DNA from: Verticillium longisporum
Lineage: Eukaryota > Ascomycota > Sordariomycetes > Glomerellales > Plectosphaerellaceae
Assembly: GCA_019188255.1 (NCBI GenBank)
Contig: JAETXT010000016.1
Location: 868,001 to 932,000 of the forward strand
DNA: 64,000 bases
Direction of reading: 5' to 3'
Under the pieces are notes generated by a model, which saw nothing but the letters and a program-made list of their open reading frames with translations, made no database searches and was not told the DNA's origin. The stretch's first letter is position 1; each line of letters opens with the position of its first letter. Below, in pieces: positions 11,043 to 21,854 of this stretch. Position numbers and translations under genes: made by a program.

Positions 11043-12697
11043 TTAGAAGATTGCACCGCCCAGACGAATCGCCACAGACTTGTTCTGAGTGTAGTTGGAC
11101 AGGGCGGCCTCGCCGAGCTCGCGGCCGATACCGGACTCCTTGAAGCCACCGAAGGGAACCTGGTGGTGGAGCATGTTGTAGCAGTTGACCCAGACAGTGC
11201 CGGCCTTGAGCTGGTTGCTGACGCGGATGGCCGTGTTGAGATCCTTGGTGTGGACGGCAGCAGCCAGGCCGTAGGTGGTGTCGTTGCCGAGGGCGATGAC
11301 TTCATCCTCGTCCTTGAACTTGGCGATGGCGCACACGGGGCCGAAAATCTCCTCCTGCATGATCTTCATGTCGGCCTTGACGTTGCTGAAGATGGTAGGC
11401 TGGATGAAGTAGCCCTTGTCACCGTGACGCTCACCACCGGTCTCGACGGTGGCACCCTCCTCCTTGCCAATCTTGATGTACTCCATGATGCGGTCGAACT
11501 GAAGCTGGCTGACCTGGGGGCCCTGGAAGGTCTCATCGTGGAAGGGGTCGCCGACCTTGTTCTCCTGGGCCCTCTTCTTGAAGGCCTCGAGGAACTTGTC
11601 GTAGATGCCCTCCTGGACGTAGATGCGAGTACCGGCGCAGCAGCACTGGCCGTGGTTGTAGTAGATACCAAAGTTGACCCAAGAGATGGCCTGCTCAATG
11701 TCGGCGTCGTTGAAGACGATGTTGGGCGACTTGCCGCCGAGCTCGAGGGTGACCTTCTTCAGGTTGGAGGCGGCAGCGGCCTTCATGATCTGGCGACCGA
11801 CAAGAGTGGAACCAGTGAAGGCGACCTTGTCAATGTCCATGTGAGAGGAGATGGCGGCACCGGCGACCTTGCCGAAGCCGTTGATCAGGTTGAAGACACC
11901 GGGGGGGAAGCCAGCCTCCTTGACGAGGTTGGCAAAGACGAGACCGGACAGAGGGGTCTGCTCGGCAGTCTTCATGACGACCGTGTTACCGGTGGCCAGG
12001 GCGGGGGCGATCTTCCAGGCCAGCATGAGGATGGGGAAGTTCCAGGGAATGATCTGACCGCAGACACCAATCTGAGGGACAGAGGGTCAGCCAAACATGT
12101 CCCAAGCTCCTGGGCAGAGGAGGAGAAAGGAAGGGGTAAACATACGGGCTCCTGGCGGGTGTAGTGGAACATGTCGGGGGCGACATCGATGGTCTTGCCC
12201 TCGATCTTGTCGGCCCATCCACCGTAGTACCTAATGCAGCCGACGACGGCACCGACGTCGCCCTTGGCCATGGTGATGGACTTGCCGTTGTCGAGAGACT
12301 CAACGGCGGCGAGGAGATCAATGTTCTTCTCGACGAGTTCGGCAAGCTTCAGGAGGTAGATGGACCTCTGGCCGGGGGTGGTCTGGCGCCAGACACCGTT
12401 GAAGGCCTTGCGGGCAGCGGCAACGGCAATGTCGACATCCTTCTCCGTGGCCTCAGAAACGGAAACAATAACCTCCTCGGTGGAAGGGTTCACGACCTCG
12501 AAGGTCTTCTTGTCGACAGCCTCAACCCACTCGTTGTCGATGAACCTGTGGCAGTCCAGTTAGTGTGCGCGTCGCGACAGCTTGGACGGACGTCATGAGG
12601 AGCAGTGCATCATGCGTGCGAGCTCGACGACTTACAGGCCGGTGGGCTGGGTGTAGGCGCCGGTGACGGGCGTCTTGAGCTCGGCGGAGAGACCCAT
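11043..12697 (-). CDS. aldA: NAD(P)+-dependent aldehyde dehydrogenase
   Basis: Oxidises aldehydes to acids; in fungi this type (AldA) serves ethanol catabolism through acetaldehyde. Exons are 12636-12697, 12146-12545 and 11043-12071 (introns start GTAAGT and GTATGT), giving 496 residues, the normal length. Motifs: IIPWNFP with the catalytic Asn, cofactor-site [19 protein letters not shown], the general base in LELGGKSP (Glu ~264) and the nucleophile in GQCCCAG (middle Cys ~298), followed by EIFGPV and the C-terminal [15 protein letters not shown]. The N-terminus has no mitochondrial presequence, so a cytosolic enzyme is inferred. Third positions are strongly C/G-biased, more than in its neighbours, which suggests high expression. 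The antisense strand is accidentally open over most of the last exon because of this bias. Confidence 0.95.
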
Positions 12698-15600
12698 TGT
12701 GAAGATGTGTGTGGTGGAAGGGTGGTGTAGGGTGGTTTGGTATAGTTCGGGGTAGGAGTTTCTGCAACGGGAACGGGGTATATTGGTGCAGAATGCAAAA
12801 CTGGTGAGAAGAAACTGGAAATGAAGGTTCAATGAGGGAAGGGTTGCGAAGAAAAGGTAGGGGCGGAGGCGAGTTGTTATACTAAACAGTCCAGAGCGGG
12901 GTGGAGTCTGGATCAAGGCTGTGACGAAGGAGGTCGCCTCGAGGTCCACGCCTCGCCCACATTTACCAGGCAAGGGGGTGACCTGCCAACGCCAGGTGAG
13001 GCCGCAGACGATTCGGGATTGATACGACAGCACCCCGAGCACCATCCATCAGCAACCTAGTCCACCCGATTCCCAGCCGTGCTGCGGCGGGCCATTCCTG
13101 TCCTCGAATTCCCGTCGTGCCTGTGCACCCCTGCTGCATCGACTTCCTCCTACCCGTGAGCTGTGAAGAGAAGCTCGGATCAGCGCTTTGCACGTACATA
13201 GACTTCTAACCTTGTCAAGGTTGGTGGGCATGGCATTGGGCGATACAGCCATGGTATTGACGAAGTGCCGAAGGCGCACAGAGGCCGGTTCAAACCGATG
13301 CCGTTCATCCTGCACACACACCCTCCTCCACAGCAGCACAGTACCTAAGCGCCAGGTATCCAAGGTGCCTGACCTCGAGAAACAGTGCAGCACCGCGCCG
13401 CTAGCCCGCCAGTGTGTCGCCCCAGTGACAATGAAATTGGCAGCGGGATGGAGACCTGACCCCATCGCAAAATGCGAGGTAGGCGCATTCAGACGACGGG
13501 TATTGTGGTCGGAATGAGGTCAATGGCGAATGGCGGGGTAAGATGCGTCCCCCCGCTGCATGAGACCGGCGAATAGCATCCGGTAGTTCTAGTGCAGATG
13601 TGGAGGGAGAGAAGTGTGGTTAACGCTAGAAGCGTAGTTCGTCCTGGTGCCCACGACGCCCCTCCTTCTTTTGGCGTTGGAGACGTGTTTGCTAGCAAGT
13701 CGCCCCGCCCTTCATCCCCCCACCCACTCCAACCCCTCCATTCCCTGCGTTTCGACCACCGTCTTGCCCGTCTTTACGTAGTAACGACGATAGGTACAGC
13801 CAGAATGACCGGGCCTCTTGTACACCCCGCATCCCATGTTCAGGCAGTGAAGAACGATGCTGATGAAGACGCACAGCATCTGACAAATTCTCTCCCCCCC
13901 AAAATGGAAGCCCTTTGCATGTGTATGTACCTGGGCAGCTCGTGCTCTCCCTTTGTTTCCTCCTCCTCGTTTCAGCGTGTATTATTTCCAACGCATTCCC
14001 ACCCCGCTACTTTTCATCCACCACCGTACTTGGTAGGTCTCTTGGTCATCTTTTCCCCCGACAGAGCTGGCCCTGTGTTCGGGGTCTCGGCCTGGTATAC
14101 AGATGTAGCCTGCCTGGCGTCCGGGCATCCGGGGTAACAAGGTTGACTGATGGGCCAAGCGCTGGACCTGGATGGCAGCTCATGAAACCGCATTGCTCAT
14201 CTTTGTCACTGCAGCACGGCGCCTCGGGACATTGGGAGGCCCTATCCACTGGCCCCTCGCTCATGGCAAGTGCCATGCCACACCACTGTTGACACGTCAG
14301 ATCACTTATCGCCGCCGCCAAAGGCCGACTTAGGGGTTTAGCACCCTCACCACCCCCCAGCATGCCCACCCCAGCGCCACAGCCACTGGCCGGTCGGCCT
14401 TTGGTCACTCACTCGCTCCTCCTGTCCCGACGGTAATTTTTGGTTTGCCCCTCTGTTTCTCTCCCCCTCTTTACCCGTCTCGCGAGCTCACGCAACGCTT
14501 GCAACCGGATTCTACGGTTGCTGGCTTCTCGGCGCAAAGGGAAGCGAGGGGTTCAATGAGGTTCAAACACTGTCCCCCCTCTCCCCCACACCGCACAACG
14601 CGCGAGAGACAAGAGGAAAGACAGAAGGTGAGACAGCAGTAGAGAGCCCGAGCTTCGTGGTATTCTCATAAAACCCGATGCGATTCCCTCCCGATGCGCT
14701 GCCACTGATGCGGAATCCTCGCCTTCAAGACTGGGCCGCTGCCCTCTTTCGGGCAGGGGTCTGGTGCTTTCGTCTGGTCTAGATCCACCCAAAGCTTCTC
14801 TTCATCAGCCCACGATGCAGCCTGCAGCCCTTCCGTGTCGCCGGTATCAAACCACCGCTGCAAGCCGCAAACCGCCCTCTTGGCCGGTCATCCCGCCCCC
14901 CGGCCTATCGGCCTGAATGCTGTTTCACTCAATCTGACGCGGCGAAAGGGAACACCTGCAATGTCTGTCTACTGCTCTGTTCTCGTCCGGCAAGCGCCGC
15001 GCTAGAACCCTCGTTCGTGTCTCTTTTGCTGGTCGCTACGTTTCGTGCGAGGCGCCCCAACTGCTTCATCCCGTGGCATGTCGAACGGGCCCTCCGCCAG
15101 GACGCCAGGAAGAACAACCAACGAGTTCGTAGATCCGCACCGCTGTGTGGTTGGCGGTCGGATGGCGGCGGATCCGGGGTCACGCTGCGCTCGATTACTG
15201 GGAGCCAACAGCCGTTCATAGAGCCTCGGGACTTTGACGAGGCAGGATGTCATGGTGGCTTTGGTGGTGCAACCCCGCATAGCACGCTCTACTTTTTACC
15301 ATGTTCGGCATGGCTCGATCTGAGGTCAGACGTCTTCATTCAGATGTGTCCCAATCTGATGAAGGCCTCTTGAAGCTCTCCAAACCAATTGGGATGCGAG
15401 ATGGATGTCTGTTGGACTCGATCAGCTCCTCATGATGATTGTCTCAAGACCGCCAACTGCCGAGCGCGTGTGCAACACCATGCTCCATACTCTGACTTGA
15501 TAGAGTGACAGCTCGGCTGGACCAAGTGCCTGTGTACTCGGCGTCGTGCGAGGTCATTTCCTGCAACATCTTGGTGTGTGGCGGTTTTGCGATGATAATC

Positions 15601-16063
15601 TTTTCAGTCTCTGTCTTGTGGAAACATCACCTGGCTTGCGTTGCGCAGATTCATTTACATCAGTGGTGTTGACTTGCTCTCTCTATCCTACTCACGTTGT
15701 CAATATGACCCGATTTGTGAAAGTGCCAATCCAACATAAGGTAGACCATGATGCTCAATGCTCGACTGCTACATTATCGAGCCTGCAATGCAACAATGAT
15801 CCCACGGCGTCCACATACCCAGCAGGTTCAAGAGAGGCTGGCATCATGATCGGCTCTCTCTCATTGGCTCGTCGCATCTTACGGGGCTGGGACTGGCGGG
15901 GCTCCATTTTTTCTCGGATCGGACTTTCCTCCCCGAAAAGTTTTTCCGCTTAACCTTGAAGAAAGGAATCTGTAAATCGACAAAAAGTTGCGACAACAGC
16001 CACCGCGACTCGAAAAGACGATCTATGTTCCGGAAGAGGACTTCTGCTTGCCTTCGCCCTTGA
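12698..16063. promoter_or_regulatory. Long intergenic region between divergent ALDH and Tbf1 genes
   Basis: About 3.4 kb between two start codons. The ALDH-proximal 250 bases look like a leader. The middle contains several C/T-rich tracts (about 13715-13780, 13985-14050, 14445-14590) and a TTAGGGG sequence near 14330. No open frame here has conserved features or plausible exon joins. It may hold an unannotated non-coding transcript, but the sequence alone cannot show that. Confidence 0.5.
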
Positions 16064-19022
16064 ATGATAGGCCCTGAAGGCATGGAGGAGCCCTCTCAGG
16101 GCGTCGGCGCCCCTGCGCAACCGCCGCCAGGTACGATTCCCACTTCGCATCCGCCAAGAAATCCTCGCGGCTGTGTGGAAAATAGTTGGGAGGGGGAGTT
16201 GGTGCGTTCGCCGCTGACCATGTTTGCAGCGCCTGAACTGAAGCAAGAGTCTCCTGCCTTGCCAAAGGACTTCGAACTGTCGCCTCAAGCTACAAAACGA
16301 CCCCTCGAACCGGCGCCCGAGCAGGAAAATGGAGATCCCAAGCGGCTCAAGCTGGGCGAGGACCCAATGTCTGACGCGATTGAGATGGAACTCGACCTAG
16401 AGGCCATGGTTCAGGACGTGCTCGGCGACATAGACAACCAAATGAGCAGGTTCGGCGGCATGGACGGCACATCCGGGGGCGACATCAACCTCGACATGGG
16501 ACCTGTGGACCCCCCACCACGAGATACGACAGAGCCAACGATTACCTTCCTCGACAGCCCGATACAGGCAATTCGAGCTGCCAGTCTCCCTGCATTGTCG
16601 CACTTTGTACGTTCAGCCATATCAGCGAAAGGCTATTGCTGACTAGGACTTCCCAGGCCCTTCAAATCCTCATCATCGTATCCCAGCAACACTCCCCGCA
16701 CAGCCTATCCAGCGCGATACGGACGCACGACTCGGAAGCGGCTACCTCATGGGTCGCGCTGAAGAACCTCTTCACAAGTACGCGGCAGCTCTTTTCGCAA
16801 ACCGATCCAGTTTTACACTCAGACTTTCTCGTATCAATATGCTCCACCGACGAGCTGCGGCTTGCGAACCTCGCCAGCATCTGCTGTTCGCTGACGTCTA
16901 CCGGCCGCGATGCCGATACAATAGATCGGCGCGAGCTCTACAAGAGCTTCTTCTCCATTCTGCTCCGCGATGGTAGCGAATTGTCGAATGTCGTGTCTGA
17001 TCTCTTCGTTGCTGCCAAGACGCAAGCTATCATTGATTCCGTGGCCAAGGGTGTTCAGGAGACGCCAATAGACCAGATTATCGAAGAGGCTTTCCCAGCG
17101 AGCCTGGAGCAGAACCTGAAAAGTCGACACGGAGGGTCGGATCTCACGCAAGTAGAGCAGGCCCTGGTGACATTGGCGTACGGTCGAAAGGAGGCGCTGT
17201 TCAAGCAGATCGCGGAGGGTCTGGACGAAGGTTTGTCACGCTAACATCACCGCGCAACAAGCGTACTGACGGATTGACAGGCAATCTGAGATCAACATAC
17301 GAGAACGAGGAGCTGTTTCGACTTCTTGGCTCGTACCTCTCCGACGAGCTTCAGCACTTTGCGCACATTGCTACCAAATACAGCGTTCAGCTGCCGATGA
17401 GGGAACCCATCCACCTCGACATCCCCGACGACGTATCCGAGATGGACGAACAGGCTCTCTCGTCTCTGCTCGAAGCCACAGACGGCCTGGTAGCGCAGTA
17501 CTTACCGAACGGCGGCATCGAAGTGGCCAACGAGCCTGCAGTTCCAACCACTGAGGGTAGCATTCCGCCGGCAGAACCGCAGACGAATGGGGGCGAAACC
17601 ACGACTGTGACGGCACCGCCAGCTCAGAACGGCACGACAGACCACTCCCATGAGACGCACGACCTGTTTGCGGAAATCGAGCATCAGACCCAGGAATACG
17701 TGCGCACAACACTAAGCAACCTGTCGCCTGCGCCGTATCAACCGACTGTGCCTGCGCCGACGGGATCGACGATGGCCCAAACACCGTACCTGTCACACTT
17801 GCATCAAACGCAAAATCACCCGCCACCGCCCACACACTCCTACGGCTACCCACCGCTGGACCCAAATCAGACCATGGAGACAGAAGAGTCCGGCCCCTTG
17901 CCACCGAGCCAATCCCTACCCAGCGCCATGCTCTACGACCGTGCACGTCAGGCCGCGCTGTCGAAGAACACGAACCCTCAAAGACGCGAAGGCGGCAGCT
18001 CCACTCGAAGGCCATGGTCTCAGGAGGAAGAAAAGGCGCTCATGACGGGATTGGACAAGGTCCAGGGCCCTCATTGGAGTCAGATCTTGTCGTTGTACGG
18101 AGCTGGAGGTTCCATCTCCAACATTCTCAAGGATCGCAGCCAGGTACAGCTGAAGGACAAGGCGCGCAACCTCAAGCTGTTCTTCCTGAAGTCGAATTCC
18201 GAAATGCCATACTACCTCCAAGCGGTCACGGGTGAGCTGAAGACTCGTGCACCGGGACAGGCGGCTCGTAAAGAGGCCGAGGAGAAGGCACGACAGACGT
18301 CCGAGGAGGCTCAAGTTCGTGGGCAAGGCAACATACCCATCGCCAGCAACATCCAGTCATCACCGCACAGCCACCAAAAGACAAACTCGGTCACCCATCA
18401 CGGCTTCCACTCGCTCAACCACGCGGTGCAGGCGCCCGCCAGCCCGTACACCCCCGTCGCTCCGCTGGCGGCAAGCGCCCAGACGCATGCTTCGTCGCCG
18501 ATCACGAACGCGTTACCGGCGCCCGCGATGCAGAGTCCTGTGAAGCCGGAGTCCCAGACGTCCTACACCCCTCCAGTGACTATGTCGACACCGCAGCCGA
18601 CGCACCCTCAACTACCATCGCAGCCCTACACACCAACATTACCGCAAGCTCCATCTCAGAACTCGGCGCCATACACACCGACGCATTCCTACACACCACC
18701 GCAACCGGCTCCCACGGACTCGCCCCACGTCAAATCCGAGCCGCTGCCACAATATGACTACATGGCGCAACAACAGCAGCAGCAGCCGCAACAACAGCAG
18801 CAATCGCAACAGCAGCAGCAACCGCAACAGCAGCAGCAGCCACAACAGCCGCAGTATCACCAGCAGGCTTCGCAAGAGCCGCAAATGCCGGTCACTGCGG
18901 TCGACCAGATGCCGGCGGCGGCCATGTACTCAGGGCTCGACGATAAAGACGACCTCAAGGATGCAGCACTCATGCAGAGTCTCCGCGAGCTGGAGGCTTA
19001 CAGCGGCACGAGCGTCTCCTAG
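16064..19022 (+). CDS. tbf1: Tbf1-type telobox Myb DNA-binding protein with TRF homology domain
   Basis: A nuclear protein predicted to bind TTAGGG-like DNA as a dimer, acting at telomeres, subtelomeres or promoters. Four exons, 16064-16130, 16230-16606, 16657-17230 and 17281-19022, give 919 residues; ATG 16082 is an alternative start. The middle (about 130-360) is a helical region matching the TRF-type dimerisation domain in position and character. A single Myb domain lies at about 583-645: RRPWSQEEEKAL, GPHWSQIL, YGAGGSISNILKDRSQVQ and the telobox LKDKARNLK. A Pro/Gln-rich region with a broken polyglutamine tract (18772-18865) follows. Introns have CTGAC branch sites. The first intron (99 bases) is open and in frame, so retention would add 33 residues. 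The architecture, with the single Myb near the C-terminal side, resembles yeast Tbf1. Confidence 0.88.
18772..18865 (+). repeat. CAG/CAA trinucleotide repeat encoding polyglutamine
   Basis: An imperfect CAA/CAG run inside the Tbf1-type gene. It encodes Gln blocks interrupted by Pro and Ser about every five residues. It is a likely length-polymorphic microsatellite in a disordered activation-like region. Confidence 0.8.
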
Positions 19023-20203
19023 GACGAGGCGTACGCGGATCCTGTACCGAGCACAGCTGACCAAGACCGACCGTCATCACCGACTCGTGATTGAATATAG
19101 GCTTGCGACAGAAACGACGTCTCTGATCACTCTGCACTCAAAGCTCACCATTCGACTGCCATGGCTGCGATGCCGTCGGCTAGACCCATGGGAAGCCAAG
19201 GAAATGGAGAACAGCAGCGCAGCGTCACGGCGTGACCATGTCCGGCCGCTACCTTCTGAGGCAGCGACAGTCCACATGATCCTTTGGTTACAGGGAGTAT
19301 GTATAACGAGGCCCCACCAGAGAGGGCGAGTCGGGAAGAACGAAAGAAAAAAAAGCGATTGATTTGTTTGCCATGATACCACGATGAGGAGTGGGAGGGA
19401 AAAGGGAAACAGGGAGGACAACGGACGCCCCAGGGCCAGGGTAGGCAAGTCCGGGAAAAGGCGCACATTCGGTCGGCCAGCATGTCGTCGGCGTTACTTT
19501 TTCTCAACATTCGTAGAGTAAAATGCACATGCTGCGGCGCAACTTGACATCAAGCAAACATGAACCTTCTGCAACGTTGTACTCGGGCTTGGCTCCCAGG
19601 CTGGTTCCAGCCAAGAAGATGGTGTTGAGACTGACAGTGTACCGCCTTTCAGTGTTCGTCACCGGTGGGCGGGCGCAGCTTTGTTGGGCCAGAGTTCTGT
19701 TTCTCGGCCACTCTTGTGTGACTCGGGCATGTCTGACCGCCAAGTTTGACAGGTCTGCTGCTGCGACGGAGAGGCCTTGGTTTGCCTTGATCTTCACCTC
19801 CACGTCAAGTGACACGCAATGTGCCTCATCAGGCCTTGTACGTCGTCGGGATGTGTTTCGGTCATGTTTGCTCATGAGCTCACAAGAGCGCATGCCTTGG
19901 CTGTGTGCGCCTCCGCGGCACGAACACCATAGCCTTCGCCCGTCGAGTATGACAGCCACTGTTTACCACTGTAGATTGCCGTTCGATGCTTCGGCGAAGT
20001 ATGGCGCGGCTAAGTAGACCCTTGAAACGACCTTTTTACCTACGCCTGGTGTTCTCCTACCCACTGCCGTCTCCCCTTTCCAGGAATTGATACGATTTCG
20101 AATGCTAGCTGCCACCTACAACTTCGACGCGAAAGACGAGATCAGGCATTTTTTTCTGCACTACAGCTAACAACCCTACGATTTTTCTTCCTTTGTTTCA
20201 ACC
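19023..20203. other. Intergenic region upstream of the Cys/His-repeat gene
   Basis: About 1.2 kb containing the Tbf1 3' UTR and the promoter of the next gene. The last ~150 bases are C/T-rich with short T-runs, as in a fungal core promoter and leader. Open frames on the minus strand here lack recognisable features. Confidence 0.55.
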
Positions 20204-21854
20204 ATGTTCGGCGCCAAACGAAAGAAGCTGAAGCCCGAAGAGGACCGCCGACGCTGCAACTACGTCACGATCCAAGGCCGCTGCAGCCAGGGCAAGGTGA
20301 CGCTGAGCAAAGACGGTGTCAGGTTCCCGAGCCCGTACTGCCGTTACCACTGCTGCAAGAAGGTCGACGGGGCAGCCTGTCAAGACATGAGGATCAATGC
20401 GAAGGGGTTCTGCCAGCGACGTAGGCCTAGCCCTCTCCATCATCATCCGTCCGTGCTAAACATGGCACGATCTAGACATTCAGTGCCAAGGCCAGGTCAA
20501 CGGCACGCGGTGTACCAACGCCGTCAGGGGCTATGATCCCAAGGAGTTCAAGTTCTGCGCACAATACCGTACGTCCCATGCCACACACCACCACATTGGC
20601 TCGTCCCCTCACTCAGCATGACAGACAACTGCTTGGCGCTCGACTGCAAGAATGAACGCTTCTACAGCAGAGAGTCAGACCTCAAGTTCAGAGCCGACCA
20701 CCCCTGCACCAGCCCAGGCTCCGACAGGCCGAAGCACGCCGGGCCGTTCTCCGCCTCCCACACATGCGAGGCGCCCAACTGTCTCGCCTTCGCCGTCGGC
20801 GGCGGTGGGTCAGGCGAGCCGACGCGCCACTGCGCCCGAGACCGACTCTGCCAGCACGACCAGTGCGAACGCTGTACGCACGTGCGGGAGAACGGGGGGC
20901 TGTCCAACTCTTGCGGTGCGCACTACTGTGCATGGGTCGGCTGCCACCAGGCGCGGGAGGGTGCCGGGGAAGGCCAGCACTGCAAGGCGCACAGTTGCAT
21001 CGAGGTAGCGTGCGTCAAGGGGAGAACGAGCGCCGAGGGATTTTTCTGTAAGAATCACGAGTGCGATACGAAGGAGTGTCGGTTCAGGAGGTGGAGGGGC
21101 GAGTACTGTCCCGAGCACCAGTGCGGGAAGCCTGGGTGTGCCGAGGAGGGGACGACAGACCATTACTGCTCGAAACACGGCACATGCAGCATGGTAGGAT
21201 GCGATCGGTTCCGCTTTGCGGACGGATCGAACGTCAGGGATTGGTGTGAAGAGCGTGAGTCGTGCCCTTCCAACTCCCACTTCCTCTCCCTTCCCCTCTC
21301 CAGCACCCAGGTGGTCAGCCTCCTAGGCAGCAAGGCATGCTGATCCATTGTCGGACGCAGACTTCTTCCCGAAATGCCGAATACAGGACTGCGAGGCTAG
21401 GGCGGTTGACGACAAGGAGTTTTGCCGGAACCATATTTGCGAGTTTCGAGGGTGCGGAGGGCAGCGCTCACGCTGCGGGACGCTCTGCGACGTGCACAAG
21501 TGCGGTGTCATCACATGCCCGCATCCTCGCTGCAACATGTCGTTGCCGCCGGTCATGATCATGATGGGTAATCAATGGCCTTTATCGCCGTATTGCAACG
21601 GCCACGCATGTCACCATGACGGCTGCACACAGCAGTCGGCGGAGAGGAGTCGTTTCTGTTCGGCGCACACACCGTGCCGCCATCCAGGATGCTCCAACAT
21701 GGTCCAGCTGACAGGCACCGACCCTACGTGCTGCTCAGATCACAACCAACGAGACTCTGTGGGCCGACGAAGGTTCGCTGAGTATCCGGGGTTGGTGGGG
21801 GTGGCCGGGCGGATGGGGCGTCAATGCTGTTCTCTGAGGTCCGGTGACGGATGA
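20204..21854 (+). CDS. Unrecognised protein of tandem Cys/His (zinc-binding-like) repeats
   Basis: I do not recognise this family. Exons 20204-20420, 20476-20568, 20625-21254 and 21361-21854 give 477 residues. After a basic start (FGAKRKKLKPEEDRRR), almost the entire protein is about 14-16 tandem units of the form C-x4-C-x(6-20)-C-x2-H-x-C, for example GKPGCAEEGTTDHYCSKH and RIQDCEARAVDDKEFCRNH. Cysteine and histidine spacing suggests each unit binds a zinc ion. There is no signal peptide or membrane helix, and the basic N-terminus could be a nuclear signal. All three introns are phase 1 and interrupt the His codon of a repeat as C|AC (CQR-H, CAQY-H, CEE-H), which both supports the splice model and points to repeat-by-repeat growth. 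The last ~30 residues lack the pattern. A protein- or nucleic-acid-binding scaffold is my inference. Confidence 0.8.

Noticed and set aside
11163..12164. 333-codon open frame on the plus strand
   Set aside because: It is the antisense of the ALDH coding exon. Its Leu/Val/Asp/Gly-rich composition is the usual by-product of strong C/G third-position bias.
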